Notes under the pieces: generated by a model
The model's input: the letters and a program-made list of their open reading frames with translations, nothing else
Told to the model about the DNA's origin: nothing
Database searches by the model: none
Part shown: positions 46,312 through 55,657 of the stretch, one piece after another
Layout of the letters: each line of letters opens with the position of its first letter
Position numbering within the stretch: the stretch's first letter is position 1
DNA from: Clitoria ternatea
Taxonomy: Eukaryota > Streptophyta > Magnoliopsida > Fabales > Fabaceae
Direction of reading: 5' to 3'
Assembly: GCA_037962975.1 (NCBI GenBank)
Contig: CM075671.1
Coordinates: 45,858,501 to 45,922,500 of the forward strand
Length of the DNA stretch: 64,000 nt
Program-made: the position numbers and the translations under genes

Positions 46312-46360
46312 GCGTCAAGCTAATGACGTTAAACAAGCGCTTATTGGGAGGCAACCCAAT
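46312..46360 (+). promoter_or_regulatory. Two-hairpin element after A2 gag-protease
   Basis: CGTCA-AGCTAA-TGACG (46313-46328), TTAAACAAGCGCTT, then ATTGGG-AGGCAA-CCCAAT (46343-46360). Same place and layout as in A1 (40980-41026), with stem bases changed on both sides. Confidence 0.78.
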
Positions 46361-47832
46361 CTTTTATGTTTTCTTTTCATCATGTTGATTTTACCTTAAG
46401 TATATTTTATCATAAGATTGAATTTTTCTTTTATTTTTCAGGCAGCTCATCCAGTTCATCCCACTCATTATCCGAAAGCAAGTTTGTAACCCACAGTGTT
46501 TAGCCTGGGACAGGCCTTCTTTCTTAGGAGGGGTGAGACTTCATAGGCTAGACCAGGACCCTCCTCACAAGGGCCTCCGGCAAGGAAACATGAGACAGAG
46601 GATGACTCTTCTAAGGATGAGTGATGAGTTTACTGCTTTAGTTTTTATTGCTTTAGTTTACTTTGAGTTAGTTTTGTCTAACATTACTGCAGCATACTTT
46701 GAAAATTTTTTTTTTTATGCTTTCGGTTAATTGTTTGGATATACCATTACATGCTTGCAGTTGTACCAATTTTGAAAACCCCAACCAAAGATTTTACTTT
46801 TTGAACAAGAAAAGTTTCTAAGCAACAGAATGTTTTTAGGCAATAACACTGATTCTTTTTTTTTTAGGCAAAATGACTTAATTAAGAACCAAGGAACTGG
46901 AATGCATGTACTTTTGCTTGTTTACATGACTTGAACCCTTTTTTGTTAGAATAAGGAAGAAAATAAGCCTTATATCTTGTTATGAAGTGAGAAATCTAAA
47001 CACTTGAGAGCCTCATTTGAATTTGTTAAATTGGCATTGACTGATTTTCTAATTAAACCTTTTCTTAAGAAACAAGCAAGGAAATGATAAGGCAATTTTG
47101 GAAACATAGTCAGCCAAGAGCCAAAAAGCTACCCTGATAAAAATATCCGATTCTTTTGGCAGCCCATCTTTGAGCCATAAAAGCATGAAATTTTTTCTCT
47201 GCCCTGAGCTAAGCATAAAAGCAAAAATTCTATCTCACCTGCATGTTCATCTTGAAAAAGAGCATAAAATATTTTTCTCAAAAGGAGATGAAACAAATGG
47301 AGGCAGTAGAAGAAAATGCAAGAAGAATAGTAAGCTCTCCAAAAATGTATAAAAGAGCTGGAGGAAAACAAAAGAAAACTCTGAAGTTTCAATGCAAAGA
47401 AGGAGCCTTCTAATTTGTTAAATATATTAACCAAAAACACTTATGCTCTTCTTTAAACATGCGTTTTAAAACCAAGAAAAACCAAAGATTCTTGTTAGCC
47501 CAGCCTCATTACATCCTCAAAAGACCTTTTGATCCTTGCTATTCATTTGAATTTTGGTTTTACTGGAAATGACGGGCAATGTTAACTGAGCAGTTCTAAT
47601 GATGGAAGAGTGAAACAGACACATGGTAAGAAATAATGAGAGTTCTATATTCTTACAGCAATGGGTTACATGCTTTATGAACAAGGTAATGGTGCATTAC
47701 ATTTTAAAGGAATTGGTATTAAGAAAATCATTTGCCTAGACATCAACTCAGATTATTGTCTTTTAAACTTTTTGTCTGCAACAGAAACTTAGATTTTTGA
47801 ACGCTTGATTCTCTTTCCTAAACTTCTTTTTA
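46361..47832 (+). other. A2 3' untranslated region
   Basis: AT-rich, no domain recognisable and only short open frames. AGCCAAGAGCCAAAAAGC near 47112 resembles AGCCAGGGCCAAAAATAGC near 52219 in A1, so parts of the 3' region are shared by the two families. Confidence 0.6.
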
Positions 47833-47868
47833 CTTGAGGACAAGCAAAAATCTAGGTTGGGGAGAGTT
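47833..47868 (+). promoter_or_regulatory. Pre-PPT motif and polypurine tract of A2
   Basis: CTTGAGGACAAGCAAA at 47833-47848, then GGTTGGGGAGAGTT to the LTR start. The 16-base motif is identical in A1 at 53030-53045. Confidence 0.7.
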
Positions 47869-49629
47869 TGATAAGTGCTTATTTTATGATTAAATTCATG
47901 ACTCAATTGGATCCATTTCCTGAAATACTTAACTAGATTGATAAAATTGAGCATGATTTTTATTATAAATAATAATGTGTTAAGTAAATAAGCTTGCTCT
48001 GAAAAATATTGAAGACAGGTTCCAAAAGCTTGAAAGAAATTCAAGAGGATTCAGCATCATCAGAACCCCACGCTTAAGGGTAACCTCGAGCACGCTTGAG
48101 CGCAACCTTGTTGAAGGACTAAAGAAAACAGAGAAGCTTCAGGACCCTCTCACGCTCAAGCGGGAGAACGCATCGCTTGAGCGTGCGCCCTAAAGCGCCC
48201 AAGCGAGGAGCAAGCGTGACCCTGAGCGTGGATTGAAGGACAACAAGCAGCATCAGACTTACCCACGCTTGAGCGTGAGAAGGGGACGCTCGAGCGTGAA
48301 CACAAGAGCGCTTGAGCGCGGCTGAAAAGGATCAAGCGTGAGCGTGAGCGTGACTCTGCGCATGAGGCACGCTTGAGCGTGACTAAAGGAAGCTTGAGCG
48401 TGACTAGGCACATGAAGGGCGCTTGAGCGTAGGCTTTACACGCTTGAGCGTGAGGAATGGATATTAAGGTCTCGCTTGAGCGTGGTTGTTTCAGCTTGAG
48501 CGTGCGACCATCAGTAAGCATCAGAACCCTTCACGCTTGAGCGCGACCATCAAGATCAAGCGTGACTCAGACAGCGTGGGCTTCTTAATTCTTTATTCAC
48601 CCGTAATGCGATGCAAACTCATCCACTTTCTGCTGTTTCCACCAGTCTCTGAAAGATGCCGCATGGGTTCTACGCAAGTGGGTAAGAGAAGCTGAGCCAA
48701 AAACTCCTATAAAGCAAGCTGCAAACAGGGCATCAGGAAGCTCCTAACATCATCTGATACATCATTTCATCCTCTGTATTTTTCATTTCACACTTTCCAT
48801 TTTCCGTATTCATTTCTTTGATGGTGAAAATGCAAGGCATGAGTAACTAATCTCCCTTATGGGATTGGCTGTAATCCATTCATCACTGAAGTAATGCTGT
48901 CGTAAGTTTTCATTGAGTAATGAGATTTGATAAAGTTTCTGTATTTTCTTCTGCGTTTAATGCCTGAAAGTACTTGATCACTATTTTCTTGTTCTAAGTT
49001 TTCTTGAGTATGCTGGGAAGTGACTTTTGAAAGCAGACCCTGAAAGAAATGCTTGTTGTGAGTAGGTAGCCAGGGATGGCGTCTAACGCAACAAACGTCA
49101 AAACAATCGATCGATAATGCTGGAATGGTTTACAAAGTGACTGAGGGATCAGCGGTTTGGAAATCATTCTTATGAATTTTGTAGTCGAGGGATCGATGCA
49201 AATGACTTTGATTGTGACGTAGACTTATCTTTTCAATTTACTTATATGGAAACTTATGCAGCTTACAGAGGTGAAGATGTGATGAAGCCAATCCCTGTTT
49301 TACAAAACTGATTTTTCCAACATCATTTACTGTTATATTTTGCAAAGTGCTATCCTCTGTTATTTTGTTACTTACTGTTTTTCATTCAGCAACATTCACA
49401 ACAAATCAAAACTGAAACTTTCTGCCTAATCAATTCAAACTAAGATCTTCATTCTAGCACCTCTTCAGTGGAACGACAACTATACTATATTACAACTTCT
49501 GTGTTTAAACTTGGCACATCCATTTCATTGAGTCCATATTATACAAACTTGATTCTCTCTCAGTGAACTCTTCATTCCACTATCTCAAACATCACCACCA
49601 CAACCCCCTTATCAAGTAATGGCTCATCA
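47869..49629 (+). repeat. A2 3' LTR
   Basis: 1761 bp, gapless partner of 42466-44226, about 12 substitutions by eye. Confidence 0.95.
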
Positions 49630-49634
49630 CCGTC
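49630..49634. repeat. Target site duplication of A2, right copy
   Basis: CCGTC, identical to 42461-42465. Confidence 0.95.
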
Positions 49635-50590
49635 TTCCATTTGGTCACTCTCTTTTACGTTCCTTACCCGTCATTCAGCCCTTCAGTTATGTATTCATTC
49701 TTTTCCTTTCATTTACTCGGACTTTCGTTTTGTTCACCTCATTCGTCGATCAACTATTCATTCACTCGGTATAATTTCTACCCACTCGGCATCCATTCAT
49801 TCATTCACTTTTCACTCGCTCATTATCTGACCGATATTATCCACTCGGTATTCATATATTTGTTGTTTCACTCCACTTATTTTACTTTCCTTGAGTTTCG
49901 TATGCTGTAGTTTCCCTCTTCATTCCTTCGTTTTTCATTCGTGACTGTCACTTTCGTATTTTCAGTACCCAGTTTTCTGAAATTTAGTTTTCATTCACCC
50001 GCTGTTCATTCACTCGGGTTTTCATCCTTTCAGTTGTATTCAAATTCTTTCATTTATTCGACCAATTCCTTCCCCGGTGGTATTCAGTCGGTGGTTCGTT
50101 ATTCATTTTTTTTCATTTATTCTTCCAATGGCTTGTGTGTTTACTCGTCTCATTCATCCAGTCAGTATAGCTTTCACTCATTGACTCAGAACCTCTTTCT
50201 TTCAATTCACTTCGATTTGTTTGACTTTTATTATCTCTACCTCCCTCAGCCACTCGTTCTTCATTTCTCAGATTTTTATCACTCGGTACCTATCTCCCTT
50301 CTCACTCGGTTATCATCCTTTCACCCTTTTTACTCTTTTCGCTCATTATTCATTTATTCGGTATTCCTTCATTCATTCATACTTCGATTCCTTTCTTTTA
50401 TTATTCGTTTCTTGATTCACTCGTATTTCATTACAATGGTTCACTCATTTCTCATACGCTCTCTTTCATTTATTTAAATTTTTTTTTTCATTTATCCATT
50501 TTGTCTTATCGTCTGTTCATTTATTCATCTTCCATTCTCCTATGTCCATTTGGCATCACATTGGTTTCATCCCACTCTTCCTCGATCTTC
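49635..50590 (+). repeat. T-rich CATTCACTCGG degenerate repeat (A1), right part
   Basis: Continuation of 41457-42465 across the A2 insertion, same word content. It ends in AT-rich simple sequence (ATATATAT and AATAAATA, 50625-50660). Confidence 0.75.
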
Positions 50591-50751
50591 TACCCCTCTA
50601 GTATTTGAGTATTCTAAAAAAAAATCTAATATATATATATAATAAATAAATAAATAATAAACAACATAATAATAATAGTAGTAATACATTTAATAAAGTA
50701 ATAATTAAAGCTGACCGCATTTACGCATTTCTTGAAAATTGAATTCAACAA

Positions 50752-50759
50752 TATAAAAG
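50752..50759 (+). promoter_or_regulatory. TATA box upstream of A1 env-position ORF
   Basis: TATAAAAG in AATATAAAAGAG, 139 bp before the ATG at 50891 and 274 bp before that at 51026. It lies inside the element, far from the LTRs. Confidence 0.5.
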
Positions 50760-50890
50760 AGAAACCCTTTCAGCTTCCAACCCTCAGTACCTATGCTGAA
50801 CTTGGGCTGAAGACGAAAAGACACTTTCTGGTTTCTAAGAAAGGTATCACCTTTCCACTTCTTTCACTGATTTCGTGCATTTGTAAGTTC

Positions 50891-51577
50891 ATGTTTATTA
50901 TCTTTTTGTTCATTGTTATTGTTTTCCGCTATTCATGCGTCTTACAGTTTTTGGTTGCTGTTGGATTGCTGTTCTTATTTTTTTGTTTACTTAGGTTGGT
51001 TATCATCATTATTTTAACATTAATCATGAAAAGAAGATCACAAAGACTTCTGCAGAAACCTAGACCAAATTTTGCAGAGGGAAGTGTGCGAAGGAAACAA
51101 ATAGATAACGAAAGAGAAGTGGCAACCATCACTATATCTGATTCGTCTGTACATGTACCTAGTCGAAGTCAGGAGCAAAGGGATGTATCTCCTCTGGTTC
51201 AAAGGAATGTATCTCCTGCGAGTGAGGAAAATGAGTTACCAGAGGTTGAAAGTGTTAAGGCTGTTGAAAACTGTGCTATGAAGTTTAAAGCCACAGAACC
51301 AGAACGTCCCAAGCAATCTGTAGGAGCTGGTCCTTCTTCTTCTTCTTCTGACATTCTTTTGGTGTTACAGGAATTACAGGTTGTGAAGAAGATGCAACTT
51401 GAAATTTATGATCGGGTCTCAAACCACGATCAGATGCTCAGAAAGATTGCCACAAAACTGAGGGTTGAACATTCACCAGAAATGGGAGCTCCACTGGATA
51501 GAAATGCGTGGTTAGCTTCCGTTGGATTCACGATTCCCTCTCAGCAGGACAAAGACGATGAAGATCAGAATGTTTAA
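50891..51577 (+). CDS. A1 env-position ORF, hydrophobic N-terminus or leader intron, unknown function
   Basis: The frame is open from 50732 but its first ATG is at 50891. From there about 45 residues are almost wholly hydrophobic, followed by MKRRSQRLLQKPR and a 183-residue hydrophilic part with a Ser run (SSSSS) and a Gln/Leu/Lys helix-like stretch near the C-terminus. Read as protein it would be a membrane-anchored product, in the place where Athila elements have an env-like gene. The alternative is that 50883-50994 (GTAAGT...TACTTAG) is an intron and translation starts at 51026. I recognise no family. Either reading leaves a real ORF ending at 51577. Confidence 0.55.
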   Translation: MFIIFLFIVIVFRYSCVLQFLVAVGLLFLFFCLLRLVIIIILTLIMKRRSQRLLQKPRPNFAEGSVRRKQIDNEREVATITISDSSVHVPSRSQEQRDVSPLVQRNVSPASEENELPEVESVKAVENCAMKFKATEPERPKQSVGAGPSSSSSDILLVLQELQVVKKMQLEIYDRVSNHDQMLRKIATKLRVEHSPEMGAPLDRNAWLASVGFTIPSQQDKDDEDQNV

Positions 51578-53049
51578 GCAGTTGTTCCACGTTTTTATGA
51601 TGTTTCCTATGTATTTCATTTGATGTTATTGTAACTACTTTCTGAACAGCGAACTTGTTTCTATTTTTATTATGTAATGACAATTTTATTTTCTGTTAAT
51701 TTGTTGTTTTATTTGGTTTGTCATATGTATTCGTAAAATCTATAAGTCCCAATCCGATTACGCGTTTTTCCATCCACAGCCACTCAGGTAAAAAGGGAAG
51801 TCTCTTTCCAACTTATTCTTTAAATTAATATTCTTAATTATAAGTTGCAAAAGTATGCTTATTGTTTCTTTTAATTCCGTCTTCATAATTTAAAGTTTGC
51901 TGATGCGTTAAGCTGTAGTCGGATATATTAATTAATCGGTTTTTGCTTAACTCATGATCTCTGCCCATAACTATTCTTCATCATTAATTAAATTGTTTAC
52001 TCGGCATGCTAGTTAGCAATCTAAATGTATGATCTTACATTAAGTTTGGGGACAAGACTGGCTGATTAACTGTTATACTCATATGAGCTTTTGAGCCTGT
52101 TTTATCTTTTTCTGAATGAGCTTGCATGCTAGTTAGTGAGACAGAATTTGCGTCAGTGCTTGCTAATTGTCGTATGTCAACCAATCGGAAATGATGAAGG
52201 CCTTCTTTGTTAATTTAGCCAGGGCCAAAAATAGCCTTCCTAATCTATTAAATTATCCTTTGACCTAATGATTATGTTTGAGCCTAAAACCTTTTATTCA
52301 TTTTATATACCTAACGTTACAAGCTTAGTTATCCACGAAAAACCCGACTAGAGTACCCTGGATGTTCCACTGGTGAATTACTCGGTTTTTACTTATTGCT
52401 AGGGACTAGCAATCTCTAAGTTTGGGGATGAAGAGTGTGCCTAACAGTAATTAAAGACACACTCCGACCTTGATTATGGATAAAAATCTTGAGAAATGAA
52501 AGAAAGGCAACCACAAGAAGAAAGGCAAAGCCGAGAGAAAAATGAACAAAGTTCAGAAAAGAAAAAGGTGCAAAGCACCACAAGAAAAAAAAAATTTCGA
52601 TCGGAAAAAGATGGAAAGAAAAAGTCAAGAAAAAAAGAGAAGTGGACACATCTTGTAACCTATCTATGACTCGGAAAAACAATAATTGAGCCTGTAGCCG
52701 AGCCCCATTATAAGCTTAAAAAGCCCTTACTGATCCGATTGAGTTGACATATTTCATGATGTTTAGAACTGTTGCAAGCCTATGTTGATCTAACTAGTAT
52801 GCAGGTGATGAGTGCATTCTATTTACCCTATACACCGAGAGAAGAGTTAAACACCGACCAGTGAGGAAAGCATCAGCAGCTTGTCTTCCAAAGGAGGTGT
52901 AAGTATTTATACTTTTAGAAATTGCGAGAAGAAAGCATGATCGGTATTCAATAATTATAGTATGAATTAAGTTAAGGAAAGGTTGATTGTGTTGATCAAA
53001 TGCTGTTAGTTAATAAGTCTGAATATTTGCTTGAGGACAAGCAAAGTTT
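51578..53049 (+). other. A1 3' untranslated region with two extra PPT-like words
   Basis: No gene. TAAGTTTGGGGA occurs at 52041-52052 and 52417-52428, identical to the functional-position copy at 53050-53061. An A-rich stretch (52490-52660) resembles the purine-rich pre-PPT zones of other Athila elements. Confidence 0.65.
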
Positions 53050-53063
53050 TAAGTTTGGGGATG
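53030..53063 (+). promoter_or_regulatory. Pre-PPT motif and polypurine tract of A1
   Basis: CTTGAGGACAAGCAAA (53030-53045), then TAAGTTTGGGGATG up to the LTR TG. Confidence 0.8.
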
Positions 53064-54941
53064 TGATAAGTCTTGAAAAGACTTAATTATTCCACTGTTT
53101 ATTTAACATAAATTACTAAGTATTGTCTAGTTTTGATATTATTATTTAATAATGTGTTAATAATTCATGTTTTAGTTAATTATTTCAAAAGTATGCTATT
53201 TATGTAAGAAACCGATTGAAAATATTAATTAGATAAGGAATTTTGAAGTATTTATAAATTCACTAAGCAGCCAGCGTATAATTGCTAGGCAAGTAGCTGT
53301 TTATTGGTGCAGGAACAGGTCAAGATAAGAAGAAAATTCCGAGTGAAATCCTACAAATCCGAGTAGAAATTGATAAATCCGAGTGAGACTTCCTGAATCC
53401 GACTGAAAAGAGCCCAAATACTGACCAAGCGAGACTTCAAGTAAGCTAACTTAAGAAGACTCCCAAGACACCGACTCCGAAAGAGAACAAGGACTCGGAA
53501 TATTGCATGAAGAACCCGAACGCCAACTGCAGAATACCGATTAAATAATCAACTCGCTCAAGCGGGAGTTAAATTCGCTAAAGCGAAGGATAAAAATTAG
53601 CTCAAGCGAAGCAATCACGCTTGAGCGAGAAAGCCATTCTGTATTACATATTTCCAATTCGCCCAAGCTTCGCCATAACGCTTAAGCGACCAAGCAACAC
53701 TGTAGTACAATTCCCGAACTCGCCCAAGCGAGAGTTTAATCCGCTCAAGCGAAAACGCAGCAGCTGAAGCGAAAAAGTAGTAACTTAAACCCTGTTTCTT
53801 CCCTCCAACAACACACACCTGGTGCAATACTGTTTCCGCTTCCATTGCCTTCTTCTCCACTGCTGCAACCTTAGTAACTTAAGTAGTGAACTGTCAATTA
53901 GCTGGTGCTGCGCTGTAAATTAGCTAAGGCTGAGCTGGATCCTGTTAAGAGCTGAGCTGTAATTAGTTGGTTACTCTGTAAACTGTGTAATTAGTTTTAT
54001 TCGTTAACTTAAGTTCTCTAAGTTATGAGTTAAGTTAGTTAGTTTAGTTAGATGCCTATATATATTCATGTACATACTCTGTAAAAGTGTGTGGAGACAG
54101 AGAATACAGGGAACACATTCTTTTTCATTCAAAACTTTGAACATCTTACTACTTCATTTTCTCTCTCTAATTCCTCTCCTCCATGACGTTCCACAATCCT
54201 TCGATGGAACTGAAGTCAATGGAGTTCTAAATCCCTAAGGTTGGGATTGCGAAGGTGAACAATGGAGTCTTGAAGCTGTGAGCAAGTAGATCGACTTCTA
54301 GATCTTGAGGCGAACAAGCTGAGGAGTGGAGCAGAATCGCTGGATTGACAAATCCAGAACTGATGAAGAACTTCGCCAGTGAGGAATCATGGTTGAAGCT
54401 TAGGTAACTTCCAGCTTTCTAACTAGTTCAGGCCTAATCAATTTAGGTGAATAGTTAGAGTTCAACCTCCAATTTCGCATTAGATTCTTAGGTTAATCGA
54501 GCACTTAAGGAATTAAGGTTCATTGCTTAAGGATTAGTGTTTTTCACCTAAGGAATTAGGGAATAACCACAAGCGGATTGTCCTCTAGATTGTGAAGTTC
54601 GATTATACTTAATTGCATGTTTCTTGAGGAGATTGTGAGCCGAAGCAATCCTGACCTATTTTCTATTAATCACTTTCCTCATTTCACTTTAACTCTGTTT
54701 CTGAAAATACAAAAACAACTATAAAACACTAAAACCATAAAAACCAAATGAACTTCATGTATTTTCTGTTGGTTCAGCTTGTACCAGTCCTAGATTGAGG
54801 TACTTACCACAATCCCTGTGGGACGATCAATTACACTACAATTTTAACGACTGGTGCGCTTGCCAAAGTGTAAATTCGAGAGTCACATTTTATTTTACTA
54901 AGATTTTTACACCAAATTAATGGCTCAGGATTTCAGCATCA
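53064..54941 (+). repeat. A1 3' LTR
   Basis: 1878 bp, partner of 33586-35469 with one 6-bp indel near 33840/53317 and about a dozen substitutions. Confidence 0.95.
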
Positions 54942-54946
54942 GTTCC
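54942..54946. repeat. Target site duplication of A1, right copy
   Basis: GTTCC, identical to 33581-33585. Confidence 0.95.
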
Positions 54947-55657
54947 TCCTTCCAGTTCTCGTCCTAAACCTCTCCCTAGCTTGTATCCTTCTCTTAACAT
55001 TGTTTTTGCAACCATTAGAGGCACGTTTGGGAAGGATGTCTTTGTAATGCTTGTTGCATTGGCTACCTCTAAAGCCTGAAATGAGGTTTCAAGGGCTTCC
55101 TCAGTTGCTTCAATGTATGGGGTATTGGAAGGTTTGCTGACCATCAAGTCTTCTTCTCCAGAGACAATCACCAATTTATTGTCAATAATGAATTTTAACT
55201 TCTGATGCAGAGTGGAAGGGACTACCCCAGCAGAATAGATCCACAGCTGTCCCAGCAAACAACTGTATGCGGGCGTAATATCCATGACTTGAAAAAGGAT
55301 TTGAAAGGTGCATGGTCCAACCTGTATAGGCAGTTCAATTTCCCCCATAACGTCTCGGCGAGTTCCGTCAAAAGCCCGGACTACCATAGAACTGGGTCTC
55401 ATATGTGTCCCATCAAAAGGTAACTTTGCCAATGTAGATTTCAGCATCATATTTAGGGACGACACATTGTCAACAAGCACCTTTGCCATGATATGATCTT
55501 GGCATTTCACAGAGATATGAAGGGCTTTGTTGTGCCCTCTTCCTTCCATCGGTGTCTCATCATCCGTAAAGGTCAGATAATTGTTGGCCACTATGTATCC
55601 CACTATGCCCTCGAATTTATCTACGGGCAAATCATGCTTCACATGTGCTTCACTCAA
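54942..55657 (-). pseudogene. O1 protease, N-terminal part (cut by A1)
   Basis: Reads leftwards to the A1 border. It holds an aspartic protease core with LVDNVSSLNMM, RAFDGTRRDVMGEIELP and AYSCLLGQLW, then a G-patch-like LGRGLGRELEGG at the border. The Ogre active site normally reads Asp-Asn-Gly. Here the Gly is Val (GTG, 55463-55465 on the - strand), which should inactivate the enzyme. The frame differs by one from gag just upstream (an indel near 55650). The gene continues at 33585-33250 beyond A1. Confidence 0.85.

Larger units (their letters stand above)
42466..49629 (+). mobile_element. A2: non-autonomous Athila-type retrotransposon (gag-protease only) inserted in A1
   Basis: LTRs 42466-44226 and 47869-49629, both 1761 bp with about 12 differences by eye, TSD CCGTC, tRNA-Asp type primer site at 44232, polypurine tract before 47869. 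The 3.6-kb internal part encodes gag and protease (44357-46303) and nothing recognisable after that: no reverse transcriptase, RNase H or integrase. It must have been mobilised by enzymes of another element, plausibly an Athila relative with the same primer tRNA. Confidence 0.93.
33586..54941 (+). mobile_element. A1: Athila-type Ty3/gypsy retrotransposon inserted in O1 protease, split by A2
   Basis: LTRs 33586-35469 and 53064-54941 (1884 and 1878 bp; they differ by a 6-bp indel and roughly a dozen substitutions by eye), TSD GTTCC, tRNA-Asp type primer site, gag-pol 35643-40970, an ORF in the env position (50891-51577) and a polypurine tract at 53050. Without A2 it would be about 14.2 kb. DLGA protease, tRNA-Asp priming and an extra 3' ORF fit the Athila lineage. 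It is young and nearly intact: two in-frame stops are the only visible defects of gag-pol. Confidence 0.93.
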
